Below, in pieces: positions 15,215-23,660 of a stretch of 64,000 nt of DNA (its first letter is position 1; every line of letters begins with the position of its first letter). The notes under the pieces are model-generated. The model did not search any database. It was not told the origin of the DNA and saw only the letters and a list, made by a program, of their open reading frames with translations. Position numbers and translations under genes: made by a program. This stretch comes from JBIOJM01 sp044450785 (GTDB taxonomy: Bacteria; Planctomycetota; Planctomycetia; Isosphaerales; Isosphaeraceae): NCBI GenBank assembly GCA_044450785.1, contig JBIOJM010000010.1, positions 1 through 64,000 on the forward strand, given 5' to 3'.

Positions 15215-18178
15215 ATGAACCGGTTTTTCACCTGCTTCCGGCGTCTGGCAATCCTCATCGTTTGCGGCATGGGTTCAACCTCGGCCGTACACGGTGCTGA
15301 CGCTCCGGTGCAACCCAAGAGTCGAAAGCCCCCGAACATCCTCTTCATCTTCAGCGACGACCACGCCTACCAGTCCATCAGCGCCTACAACGACCCGCGC
15401 CGGCTGCTCGAGACGCCCCAGATCGATCGCCTGGCCAGGGAGGGCATGCGTTTTGACCGGTGCGTCGTGCCGAACTCGATCTGCGGACCCAGCCGCGCTT
15501 CAGTCCTGACCGGGAAATACTCCCATCTCAACGGCTTTTACAACAACACCAACAGCCGCTTCGACGGTGCGCAGACCACGTTTCCCAAGCTGCTTCGCAC
15601 CGCCGGCTACCAGACGGCCCTCTTCGGCAAGTGGCACCTGGTGACCGACCCGACGGGCTTTGACGACTGGCACATCCTGCCGGGCCAGGGGGTCTATTAC
15701 AACCCACGCATGATCCGGAACGGCCGGCACGAGCAACACAAGGGCTACACCACCGACATCATCACCGAGCTTTCCCTCGATTGGCTGAGGAATCGCGACA
15801 AATCCAAACCGTTCCTGCTCATGTGCCAGCACAAGGCGCCGCACCGCGAGTGGTTGCCCGCGCTCCGTCATCTGGGCCACGATCACGATCGCCGGTATCC
15901 CGAGCCACCGACGCTCTTCGACGACTATTCCGGGCGCGGCAAGGCGGAGCATGATCAAGACATGACAATCGCCAAGACGATGACCGCGATCGACCTCAAG
16001 CTAACCCCACCCACCGGCTTGACGGCGAACCAGCGCAAGGCCTGGGACGCCTACTACGAACCGCGCAACGCCGCCTTCCGAGCGGCCGGGCTCCAGGGCA
16101 GGGACCTCGTCCGCTGGAAATATCAGCGGTACATGCACGATTACCTGGGTTGCATCAAGGCCGTGGACGAGAGCGTCGGGCGGCTGCTCCAGTTTCTCGA
16201 CGATGAGGGCTCGGCCGGCGACACCATCGTCGTTTACTCGGCCGACCAGGGCTTCTACCTCGGCGAGCACGGCTGGTTCGACAAGCGCTGGATCTTCGAG
16301 GAATCGCTGCGGGCACCCCTGCTGGTACGCTGGCCCGGTGTCGTCAAGCCCGGAAGCACGTGCACGAGCCTCGTGTCGAACATCGATTTCGCCGAGACCT
16401 TTCTCGAAGCGGCGGGCTTGCCGATCCCATCGGATATGCAGGGCCGAAGCCTGGTCCCGCTCTTGAAGGGGCAGACACCGCCGGATTGGCGGTCGAGCTT
16501 CTATTACCAGTACTTCGAATACCCCGTGCCCCATCACGTCCATCCTCACTACGGGGTTGTGACCAGTCGTTACAAGCTCATCCACTTCGACAAACCCGAC
16601 CTCGACGAGTGGGAGCTCTTCGATCTGGAAAGAGACCCGCATGAGCTCTGCAGCGTGTACGGCGAGCCGGCCTACACGGCGGTCGCGGCGGACTTGAAAC
16701 GTGAGCTCGACCGCCTCCGCGCGGAGCTGAAAGTCCCCTCGCAGCCGCCCAAGGAGGCCTATGGTCAAGTGTTAGCGCAGCCTCCCGGGAAAGGGGAACG
16801 TCCCAACATCCTCTGGCTGGTCGCCGAGGACTTCGGCCCGGAGCTCGGGTGCTACGGCGTGACGCAGGTCCAGAGCCCCAACCTCAACCGCCTGGCCGCC
16901 GCGGGAGTGCGGTACACCCGCGCTTACACCACCGCTCCGGTCTGCTCCGCCAGCCGCTCGGCCTTCATGACCGGCATGTATCAAACCACCATCGGCGCCC
17001 ACAACCATCGCTCGCACCGCGACGACGGCTACCGGCTACCGGCGGGTGTGCGGCTGATTTCCGACTGGATGCGCGACGCGGGCTATTTCACGCTCAACAT
17101 CGGCCGGCTTCCCGCGTCGGTTGGCTTCTCCGGCACCGGCAAGACCGACTGGAATTTCCATAGTGCCGGCCGGCCGTTCGACTCGGACGATTGGTCCGAC
17201 CTCAAGACGCACCAGCCCTTCTTCGCCCAGCTCAACTTCCAGGAGACGCACCGGCCGTTCCGCGCCCCGAAGCAGACCGATCCGGCCAAGGTCGTCATCC
17301 CGCCCTATTACCCGGACCATCCCGTCACCCGGCGGGATTGGGCGGAATACCTGGACGCGGCCAGCGAGCTCGACCGCAAGGTCGGACTGATCCTCCGGCA
17401 ACTCGAGGCTGATGGTCTGGCCAGCAGCACAATCGTTGTGTTTGCAGCGGACCACGGCCAGTGCCACGTGCGCGGGAAGCAGTTCTGTTACGAGGATGGG
17501 CTGCACATCCCGCTCATCATCCGCTGGCCGGGGGAATTCCCACCGCCCAAGCATTTTCAGCCGGGCACGGTGGACGCTCACTTGATCGAGGCCATCGACC
17601 TCGCACCGACCTTCCTGGCGATCGCCGGCGCGCCCAAACCGAGGGTGATGCAAGGCCGGATCTTCCTGGGCGACCGTTCGGAACCGCCGCGCGTGCACGC
17701 CATTGGTGCTCGTGACCGCTGCGACGAAACGGTCTTTCGTCTCCGTACCGTGCGCGACGCCCGTTATCGCTACATCCGCAACTTCACGCCCGAGCGGCCG
17801 TTTCTCCAGCCCAACGAATACAAGGAGCGCAGCTATCCGGTCTGGAACCTGCTCAAGGAGCTCGAGATCCAGGGTAAGCTAACGCCGGTCCAGAGAGTCC
17901 TGACCGCGCCGACCATGCCGCCGGAGGAACTGTACGACCTCGAGTCGGACCCGCACGAGATCCATAACCTGGCGACATCGAGCAATCCCGAGCACCAAGC
18001 CGTGCTCAAGCGTCTACACGGTGTGCTGGAGCAGTGGATCAAGGAGACGAACGATCAAGGTCGCGTCTTCGAATCTCCCGAGATCGCCGCGGCCAGGGGA
18101 GTAACCCGCCCGGGTTCCGATCCCAACGCAGGATACCTGCAAGGGGACCCGAAGGAACGACTGAGCTCACCGCGATGA
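15215..18178 (+). CDS. Tandem fusion of two type I sulfatases (secreted)
   Basis: The 987-residue protein has a good SD (GAAGGAGAG) and an N-terminal signal peptide ending near VHGADA. The first sulfatase domain (about 38-510) has NILFIFSDDHAY for the metal aspartates and the formylglycine motif CGPSR with Cys90. The second (about 530-970) has NILWLVAEDFGPE and the motif CSASR with Cys577, lacking the usual Pro. Each domain keeps a second metal cluster (YSADQGFYLGEHG; FAADHGQC). Sulfatases of this kind remove sulfate from extracellular or imported glycans. A fusion of two complete sulfatases suggests sequential action on one glycan. The start at 15215 is preferred over an upstream TTG because of the SD and signal peptide. 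Confidence 0.9.
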   Translation: MNRFFTCFRRLAILIVCGMGSTSAVHGADAPVQPKSRKPPNILFIFSDDHAYQSISAYNDPRRLLETPQIDRLAREGMRFDRCVVPNSICGPSRASVLTGKYSHLNGFYNNTNSRFDGAQTTFPKLLRTAGYQTALFGKWHLVTDPTGFDDWHILPGQGVYYNPRMIRNGRHEQHKGYTTDIITELSLDWLRNRDKSKPFLLMCQHKAPHREWLPALRHLGHDHDRRYPEPPTLFDDYSGRGKAEHDQDMTIAKTMTAIDLKLTPPTGLTANQRKAWDAYYEPRNAAFRAAGLQGRDLVRWKYQRYMHDYLGCIKAVDESVGRLLQFLDDEGSAGDTIVVYSADQGFYLGEHGWFDKRWIFEESLRAPLLVRWPGVVKPGSTCTSLVSNIDFAETFLEAAGLPIPSDMQGRSLVPLLKGQTPPDWRSSFYYQYFEYPVPHHVHPHYGVVTSRYKLIHFDKPDLDEWELFDLERDPHELCSVYGEPAYTAVAADLKRELDRLRAELKVPSQPPKEAYGQVLAQPPGKGERPNILWLVAEDFGPELGCYGVTQVQSPNLNRLAAAGVRYTRAYTTAPVCSASRSAFMTGMYQTTIGAHNHRSHRDDGYRLPAGVRLISDWMRDAGYFTLNIGRLPASVGFSGTGKTDWNFHSAGRPFDSDDWSDLKTHQPFFAQLNFQETHRPFRAPKQTDPAKVVIPPYYPDHPVTRRDWAEYLDAASELDRKVGLILRQLEADGLASSTIVVFAADHGQCHVRGKQFCYEDGLHIPLIIRWPGEFPPPKHFQPGTVDAHLIEAIDLAPTFLAIAGAPKPRVMQGRIFLGDRSEPPRVHAIGARDRCDETVFRLRTVRDARYRYIRNFTPERPFLQPNEYKERSYPVWNLLKELEIQGKLTPVQRVLTAPTMPPEELYDLESDPHEIHNLATSSNPEHQAVLKRLHGVLEQWIKETNDQGRVFESPEIAAARGVTRPGSDPNAGYLQGDPKERLSSPR

Positions 18179-18210
18179 GGTGAGAACGGCGAGGGTGAAG
18201 AGCGCACACA

Positions 18211-19068
18211 TCAGAGCGCTCCTGTGCTTCCATTGATGATGATCAAAACGCCGAGTTGACGAGAGACACGGTCCGCCATTTCCTGCGCGTCGAAGAGGGC
18301 CGGATTGTCTCGATGGAAACCGTCGAGGAGTATCTCGAGCCGCTTACCCACCCGCTGATTGACCGATTGAGCTGCGTCAAGGAGAAATCGCATCGTATAT
18401 AGCAGATCATGCCTCGCTGGATCCACGATTCTGTCCGGAGCGACTTCACCCTTCACCATCATCCGGAGCTTGGCTGCGTCAGACCCGGTGATCACGCCAA
18501 CATTGTGGGTGATTGTGTGCCGGATCTGCCAGAGGATCGAAAGGGTTTTGGCCCGTGCTCGCTCACTCTGGGGTGGTTGGTTCTCCTCCGGGAAGAGGTT
18601 CTCCCAGTTGTCGCCGAAGGGCGATTTCAAGAGACGCCTGAATCGTTCATTGATCGTCTTGTTCGTCAACCATGTATCGGATTCGCACAGCGCCTTACCG
18701 ACAGAACCTGCCGAGAGGTGGAAGGCCAGTTGGCTCCCTTTTGCAGAGAACTCATCGAACCGGTCATCACCGACGTAGCTGACCAGTGTATCGATGTACA
18801 CCGAGGCGAGTTCCTTCAAGAATCGTTCGAACGATTCGATCAGGCTCGCCAAGGCCATCCGACGGAGATGGGCCATATGCTTTTCACAAACGGATTCATA
18901 AAAGCCGGCAGCTTCCAGATGAATATCGAGATATTTCAGAAGGGCGGCTATCGAGTTGGCAGCCCGATCGAGGTGGCGGATTGGGCAGGTCGACTCCACC
19001 GGCATTGGACTGGTGTGCTGAAGGATCTCTCTGATCTTCTGGTTCAAATCCGTTTTCGGCCTGGGCAT
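18211..19068 (-). CDS. HEPN-like protein, possible ribonuclease of a two-gene module
   Basis: The 285-residue, mostly helical protein contains IRHTITHN near residue 190, which fits the R-x4-H motif of HEPN-fold ribonucleases (RHTITH). Helices before it (RRMALASLIESFERFLKELA) also fit the RiboL-PSP/HEPN pattern, in which a conserved charged helix precedes the motif. No other domain was recognised. The ATG lies one base after the TGA of the upstream gene (TGAGATG), so the two are translated together. HEPN proteins often act as toxins or abortive-infection effectors; that role here is inference. Confidence 0.55.
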   Translation of the reverse strand: MPRPKTDLNQKIREILQHTSPMPVESTCPIRHLDRAANSIAALLKYLDIHLEAAGFYESVCEKHMAHLRRMALASLIESFERFLKELASVYIDTLVSYVGDDRFDEFSAKGSQLAFHLSAGSVGKALCESDTWLTNKTINERFRRLLKSPFGDNWENLFPEENQPPQSERARAKTLSILWQIRHTITHNVGVITGSDAAKLRMMVKGEVAPDRIVDPARHDLLYTMRFLLDAAQSVNQRVGKRLEILLDGFHRDNPALFDAQEMADRVSRQLGVLIIINGSTGAL

Positions 19069-19069
19069 C

Positions 19070-19447
19070 TCATCGCTCCAGCGACACGTCTGTAAATGCC
19101 TCAGCCGCCGATTTGTCCTCGCTCAGAAGCCACTCGACATCGGAGGACTGCCAACGAGCGAGGAAATTCCTCTCGTGATGTCTGTTCGCCGTATCGGCGA
19201 GCCGCGGGAGCACATGAGAATCGATTTGCCGGCCGTCCTCCATCCCGACTGCCTTGTTCGTATAGACGATGATGTTCTGGTCAATCCGGCGCAACTCCTC
19301 GGCCAGTTCGTCGCTCGGGCAGGGAAAACAGATTCTCGAAGTCAGCAGAGGATCGCCATCGGCGAGCCACCAAGTCCCTGGCTGACTATCCAACCATTGG
19401 GCGACTTGTCGACTTGAGATGATGAATTGGTGCTTGACCATGCTCAT
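19070..19447 (-). CDS. Small protein of unknown function, cotranscribed with the HEPN-like gene
   Basis: The 125-residue protein has a strong SD (AGGAGGAG) seven bases before the ATG at 19447. It contains WWLADGDPLLTSRICFPCPSDELAEELRRI and a charged C-terminus (DVEWLLSEDKSAAEAF). No family was recognised. It directly precedes the HEPN-like gene with one base between them, so it could be an antitoxin or partner. Earlier in-frame starts up to 19705 lack an SD and give a low-quality extension. Confidence 0.55.
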   Translation of the reverse strand: MSMVKHQFIISSRQVAQWLDSQPGTWWLADGDPLLTSRICFPCPSDELAEELRRIDQNIIVYTNKAVGMEDGRQIDSHVLPRLADTANRHHERNFLARWQSSDVEWLLSEDKSAAEAFTDVSLER

Positions 19448-19843
19448 TGCTGGTCTCCTCCTGAACAGACTGAATAGGTCCGCGTGTATTCTACCCGTGG
19501 CCCATCTGACTGGCGACCGGTTTTCGGCGGTCACGTTGGTTCTGTCCGAAGAGAGTTCACCCTTCACCAGCACCTTCATAGAAGCCCACGCCCTCCTGCC
19601 CATAGAACTCATGCCACTGGCTACGGTTGACCTTACTCGATCTTGCTCACGACGTAGCGATCGGGACGCACAGCGCCAGGCCGCAGGCCAATTGGTAGAG
19701 ACCATCCGGGTTTTCCTCTTCCCGGTTGCTCAGTGCCTGGTTTTGGTCTAGCCTATGTGAACGATATAACCGGTTTGCGAACTGGAGAATAACCGTCACT
19801 GGTCTGCCCCCCCCAAGCCAACGTCTTCAACGAGGTGCGAGCG
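19448..19843. other. Intergenic region between divergent genes
   Basis: This stretch of almost 400 bases has no coding-like frame on either strand. It separates the HEPN module (minus strand) from the DUF6817-like gene (plus strand) and must contain both promoters. A possible plus-strand promoter is listed separately. Confidence 0.5.
19743..19770 (+). promoter_or_regulatory. Possible sigma-70-type promoter upstream of the DUF6817-like gene
   Basis: A -10-like TATAAC (19765-19770) lies 16 bases after a weak -35-like TTGGTC (19743-19748), 74 bases before the ATG at 19844. The -10 matches five of six consensus bases and the -35 only three. Confidence 0.3.
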
Positions 19844-20422
19844 ATGGATAAGGACTTCAAGCGGTTGACCGACTTCCTGGTCGGGATGGGGATTGAACAG
19901 GTTCCGCACACACACAAGTCGTACCTGGCGCACCTGATCGCCGTTTTCCGTTACCTGGAATCGCAGGGTTGCCCGGAGGATGTCTGCCGAGCGGGGATGT
20001 TTCACTCGATCTACGGCACCGAGAAGTTCCAGGGTTTCACCTTGCCCCTCGAGCGCCGCGCCGAGGTCCGCATCTTGATCGGCGACCGGGCGGAGCGTCT
20101 CGCGTACCTGAACTGTGCCATGGATCGTGCGTCCTTCGACCGTGCCCTTCTTCAGGTGGTTGAGCCCTATCGGATCATTGACCGCATCACCGGCGAAGAG
20201 GTCCAGCTCTCGCAGCACGACTTCGACGACCTGTGCCGCGTGCACCTTTTTGACTGGCTGGAACAGGTACCCCGATCGCGGGAGTGGAACTATCGCCGGG
20301 CAGCCTACCGGAGGATGGCCGAGCGGTTGGGTGCGCCAGCGGAAGAGAACTATGCGCGAATCTTCGCTCAAGAGCAAACGGAGGCGGACGTTCGAATCGG
20401 AAGGATGAAGGATGAAGGATGA
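19844..20422 (+). CDS. DUF6817-like protein
   Basis: The 192-residue protein starts at an ATG after GAGGTG. It contains HTHKSYLAHLIAVFRYLESQGCPEDVCRAGMFHSIYGTEKF, a His-rich segment matching my recollection of the DUF6817 family. His and Asp residues in this stretch (HS.YGTE, H.....E) resemble an HD-like metal site, though no reaction is established. The final residues RMKDEG and the stop come from a heptamer repeat (20401-20428), so the natural C-terminus may have been altered. It is followed immediately by a broken gene. Confidence 0.6.
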   Translation: MDKDFKRLTDFLVGMGIEQVPHTHKSYLAHLIAVFRYLESQGCPEDVCRAGMFHSIYGTEKFQGFTLPLERRAEVRILIGDRAERLAYLNCAMDRASFDRALLQVVEPYRIIDRITGEEVQLSQHDFDDLCRVHLFDWLEQVPRSREWNYRRAAYRRMAERLGAPAEENYARIFAQEQTEADVRIGRMKDEG

Positions 20423-20428
20423 AGGATG
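20401..20428. repeat. Four tandem AAGGATG heptamers at a gene end
   Basis: AAGGATG is repeated four times without interruption. The repeat supplies the last codons (RMKDEG) and the stop of the upstream gene. Because seven is not a multiple of three and the unit contains TGA across copies, it puts a stop in all three frames. It ends ten bases before the ATG of the following broken gene. Confidence 0.8.
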
Positions 20429-20438
20429 AGTCGGACTC

Positions 20439-20914
20439 ATGCAACGACACATCGGCATTCTGGCGCCGCTGATCCTGGCACTGACGCAGGTTGTTGCCAG
20501 CACCTCGGCACAAGACAAGAGGGAATCGCTGCGGGCCGACGTGACCATCAAGGGCAACGTGCTGTGCAACCGGGCAACGGACACGAAGCCCTGGTTCTGG
20601 GACCCCAGGGACGGCGATCACACACCCGTCATTATGCCATGGAGGGACCGCCGGTGATCGCCGAGCAGCTCCGGAAGATCATGGAAAGCGAGAAGCTGAC
20701 CTTGAAGTGCATTCCACTACCGGCCGGCCGGTTCCTGCAAGGGTCCCCGTTCTACCAGCGGCGCTATCAGGACGAATACCCTCACGAGGTCGTCCTGACC
20801 AGGCCCTTCTCCATGCCAGAAATCCCGGTTACTCAGGAGATTTTCAAGGCCGTGATGGGCAAGAACCCGGCTGCGAGCAAGGGCTCGCGGTTACCGGTCG
20901 AACGAACGGATTAA
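20439..20914 (+). pseudogene. Broken secreted protein joined to a truncated formylglycine-generating-enzyme-like domain
   Basis: The first part (20439-20657) encodes a signal peptide (LILALTQVVASTSAQ) and a domain ending KPWFWDPRDGDHTPVI, then runs into a stop. One base appears missing near 20633: restoring it gives PVIYAMEGPPVIAEQL, which continues in the next frame. That frame then reads LTLKCIPLPAGRFLQGSP and VTQEIFKAVMGKNPAASKGSRLPVE, the N-terminal part of an FGE-sulfatase (SUMF1/EgtB-type) domain. The domain stops at 20914, far short of its catalytic cysteines. It is a non-functional composite, made by a frameshift, a truncation and perhaps an internal deletion. Confidence 0.7.
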
Positions 20915-20936
20915 GAGGAATCCGCAATCTTCTCTA

Positions 20937-21332
20937 TTATGGGTTGTCCCACAACTCCGAATGCGTTGCCGGTGTGTTTTTCTCGGTGGGATCTCGGTGA
21001 GAGAGAAGGCCGGCTACCGCGAAAGCGATACCTGCGATGAACCCGGCGATGCCGCCGATGATGGTGAACACGAGGTAGGTATAACCCACATCGGCCGGGA
21101 GCACACCGCCAAGAGCAGTGGCCAGACCGGCCAGGAAGGCCCCTACCAACGGGCCGGAAAGGATGGCTGTGAGCCCGAGTGCCGCCCTTCGATCCGACTC
21201 GGTCTTCTTTCCACGGTCCTTCCTGGCAGTTGCACCAACAAAGCATCTCACGAACAGGAAGACCAGGGCGATACCGACGGGCCAGACCAGGAGCATTTGC
21301 GGCGGAGGCATGGCAAAAAGAGGGGTGATCAT
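20937..21332 (-). CDS. Small integral membrane protein of unknown function
   Basis: The 131-residue protein has three likely membrane spans: MLLVWPVGIALVFLFVRCF near the N-terminus, AILSGPLVGAFLAGLATAL, and YLVFTIIGGIAGFIAGIAFAVAGLL. A short charged loop (ATARKDRGKKTESDRR) lies after the first. SD GGAGGG precedes the ATG at 21332, which is preferred over the ATG four codons upstream. No family was recognised. It lies downstream of the ABC permease on the same strand, with about 160 bases between. Confidence 0.6.
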   Translation of the reverse strand: MITPLFAMPPPQMLLVWPVGIALVFLFVRCFVGATARKDRGKKTESDRRAALGLTAILSGPLVGAFLAGLATALGGVLPADVGYTYLVFTIIGGIAGFIAGIAFAVAGLLSHRDPTEKNTPATHSELWDNP

Positions 21333-21493
21333 GGAGCCCTCCATTACGGCTGTGGGCTGACGACGGCAACGCCCCGTTCGAGCACCTCATCGCGTCCCTT
21401 GATGATGCCTCGGATGGTTCGTGCGGCTGGCACGGTCGGCTGGATGCCCACACCGTGGTGTCGGGAACGTCATTTCGTCACCTCGCCAGTTGC

Positions 21494-23296
21494 TCACGTC
21501 ACGGAATCATCCGTGAGCCACTCATCAAGATCTGGCTGCGAGTGTCGCAGATGCTTTTTCCGGAGTCTAGAGACCGGGGGTCCGGCCGTTTCCGAGATTC
21601 GTCCCAGGCAGCGGTCGAAGGTCGCAACCACCGCCGCGAACAGGACGACCGCAACCCCGCCGTGGATCAGGATCCAGAGAACTGCTCCAACTCCGGCGGC
21701 GAGCTCATCCGCGCTGTCAAGAAAATGTCGTTGACTCGCTGCGACGGCACTCGTGGCCAGACCGATGCCGTAAGGAGGGCTCCCCATGACCAGCGACAGG
21801 CCCACGCTGTCCCGACGGAAGACGAGGACGATCAGGAAAATCCAGCCGAACGAGAAGACAACGTAAGTGGAAACGCAGAGCGCGATCGCTCGCCCGAGCC
21901 GGCTCACCCAGGTCGCCAAGGCCAATCCCAGGCTGGCAATCCCCGCGCCATACGCCAGGATCAATCCGAGCAACAAGAGGTAGCGGATCCAGTGCCCGCC
22001 ATCCACAAGCAAGAAGCTGGTCATCAAGGCAGGCCAGACCAACACGTGAGGGACCAGCCGAAAGGCCCCCCACCATTTCCCAACGAGGATCGAGAACGTC
22101 GAGAGCGGGGTCGAAAGAAGGACGTCGAGGCTACCGTGCGCCCGCTCCTCAGCCAAGCTGGTCGCAGCGCTCACGCTCAGGAGCAACAATCCCACGGCGA
22201 CTTGAAACACATTCATGACGACGATCAATCCCTCGTTGCCCCGCGTGGTGGTCATCACCTGCAGCGCGACCGCGGTCCAGAGCACGCCCAGGGCCGTGTA
22301 GAGAAACCAGACCAAGCCCATGAACCGCGATGGCCTTGATCGGTGCCACTCGCGCCAGAGGACCGGGTTGCTTTCGAGTGAGGGGGCGGGAAGCCGCGGT
22401 AGCCATGCCGGGCGGGCAAGGCGAAGAGCGAACCGGCCGCGGCGGGACCTGGCCGCGGCTTGCCCGGCCTGCTTCAAGGCTACCACTCGAATCCGGAACG
22501 TCGCCAGGGCCACAAGCATCGCGGATAGACAGAGGCAAAACCCCAGAAATCCCAGATAAGTTGTCAAGCCGACCTTGCCAGGATCAGTGTAAGGCGCGAA
22601 GGCGAGGTAGTAAGGGTTCGAGCACTCGAGCCATTCCCAGAGGAACGGTGCGAAAGTCTGGGGCGGCACTGATCGGAGGGAGAACGCCACGATGACCAAT
22701 AGCAGGGGGCTGCTTATCCAGAGAATCAGTATCAAGTAGGTAAGCATCAACACTTCGTGGGTTTTTCGGCCCCAGACGGAAAGGGTCAAGGCCAGCGAGC
22801 AGCCCAGAAAGGCGCAGGCGATTGTCGTCAGGAACGAGCCGAAGAGCGCATCGGGATCGATCCCTCCCAGCAGGCCCGCGAGCGCTGAGAGCGGCAAGAC
22901 GCTGGCGATCAGGCCCAGGACGGGTGCGAGCCGCACGCCGAGCTTGCCCAGGACGATCTCCGCGTTGGAGAGGTCGGTGGCCAGCATGTGGTCGAGGCCG
23001 CCCCGCGCCTTGTCAAGGCAGACGGCCCCGGCGGTGGCGGCGGGCGCTGCCAGGAGCACCAGTGTCAGCTCGATCGAGACGATCGTGGTAAAAAGGCTTT
23101 GGCCGTAGTCCGCCAGCGTGTGGATCGAAACGGTCTGGCCCGGGCTGTATTGGCGATTGACGTTTTGCCAGACGACGATCATCCCGACGAGAATCACGCC
23201 GACAAATCCAGCGCGGGAGGCATAGAGCTGCCACCGTCGCGTGGTCGTCAGCCACTCGTAAGCGAAGACCGGTCCCGGTCCAACGCGCGGCCACAC
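21494..23296 (-). CDS. ABC-2 type transporter permease with two permease modules
   Basis: The 600-residue protein starts at a GTG with AAGGGA upstream. It has about twelve hydrophobic segments in two halves. The first half (about 25-285) includes RGGLDHMLATDLSNAEIVLGKL. The second (about 310-570) includes AEERAHGSLDVLLSTPLSTFSILVGKW. Both are the signature cytoplasmic segments seen in ABC-2 permeases (the G-[ST]-L-[DE]-LLL-[ST]-TP pattern). It probably exports a lipid, polymer or drug, but no ATP-binding subunit gene lies beside it. Confidence 0.85.
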   Translation of the reverse strand: MWPRVGPGPVFAYEWLTTTRRWQLYASRAGFVGVILVGMIVVWQNVNRQYSPGQTVSIHTLADYGQSLFTTIVSIELTLVLLAAPAATAGAVCLDKARGGLDHMLATDLSNAEIVLGKLGVRLAPVLGLIASVLPLSALAGLLGGIDPDALFGSFLTTIACAFLGCSLALTLSVWGRKTHEVLMLTYLILILWISSPLLLVIVAFSLRSVPPQTFAPFLWEWLECSNPYYLAFAPYTDPGKVGLTTYLGFLGFCLCLSAMLVALATFRIRVVALKQAGQAAARSRRGRFALRLARPAWLPRLPAPSLESNPVLWREWHRSRPSRFMGLVWFLYTALGVLWTAVALQVMTTTRGNEGLIVVMNVFQVAVGLLLLSVSAATSLAEERAHGSLDVLLSTPLSTFSILVGKWWGAFRLVPHVLVWPALMTSFLLVDGGHWIRYLLLLGLILAYGAGIASLGLALATWVSRLGRAIALCVSTYVVFSFGWIFLIVLVFRRDSVGLSLVMGSPPYGIGLATSAVAASQRHFLDSADELAAGVGAVLWILIHGGVAVVLFAAVVATFDRCLGRISETAGPPVSRLRKKHLRHSQPDLDEWLTDDSVT

Positions 23297-23660
23297 GTCA
23301 ATGTCCCTTGCAGGAAAACGAGGATGGCGAACCTGGCTGGAGGCACCGCCGCTTTGGCTCCCGCGGGCAACCCCTGGCTCTCTTCTACCAGGTGCCCGGT
23401 CCGTTGGTCACGACAACGGAGGAGCTGACCGAGCTGGGTGATGACGTGGCCTCTTGGAAATCATCTCCGTCGATGAGGATTTGTTCAAGGCCGGCGTGGT
23501 CAGGGGGTAGTGCTCAGTAGGCAGATCGATTACCCGCAAGTAAGCTGTCACTAATGCAGGGTTTGAGAGTAAGCTGGTAGGGAGGGGTGCGCCTGTTGCC
23601 GGGGGCATGAAGTCAATAAGGTCCGAGCAGGCTGATTGAATTACCGAGGAGTGTGGAATC
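23297..23660. other. Intergenic region without a recognised gene
   Basis: About 360 bases separate the divergent permease and first vWA genes. Frames on both strands are open in places but give no recognisable protein. The right end is less GC-rich and carries GAGGAG before the start of the vWA gene. The promoter of the vWA-protease-peptide operon should lie here. Confidence 0.5.

Noticed and set aside
19419..19751. Plus-strand open frame between the HEPN module and the DUF6817-like gene
   Set aside because: It overlaps the start of the 125-residue gene and its own sequence is not recognisable; no SD was found.
20911..21734. Overlapping open frames on both strands around the small membrane protein gene
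   Set aside because: They are Arg/Ser/Pro-rich shadows of the minus-strand genes with no SD or domain; the frame with three clear membrane spans is preferred.
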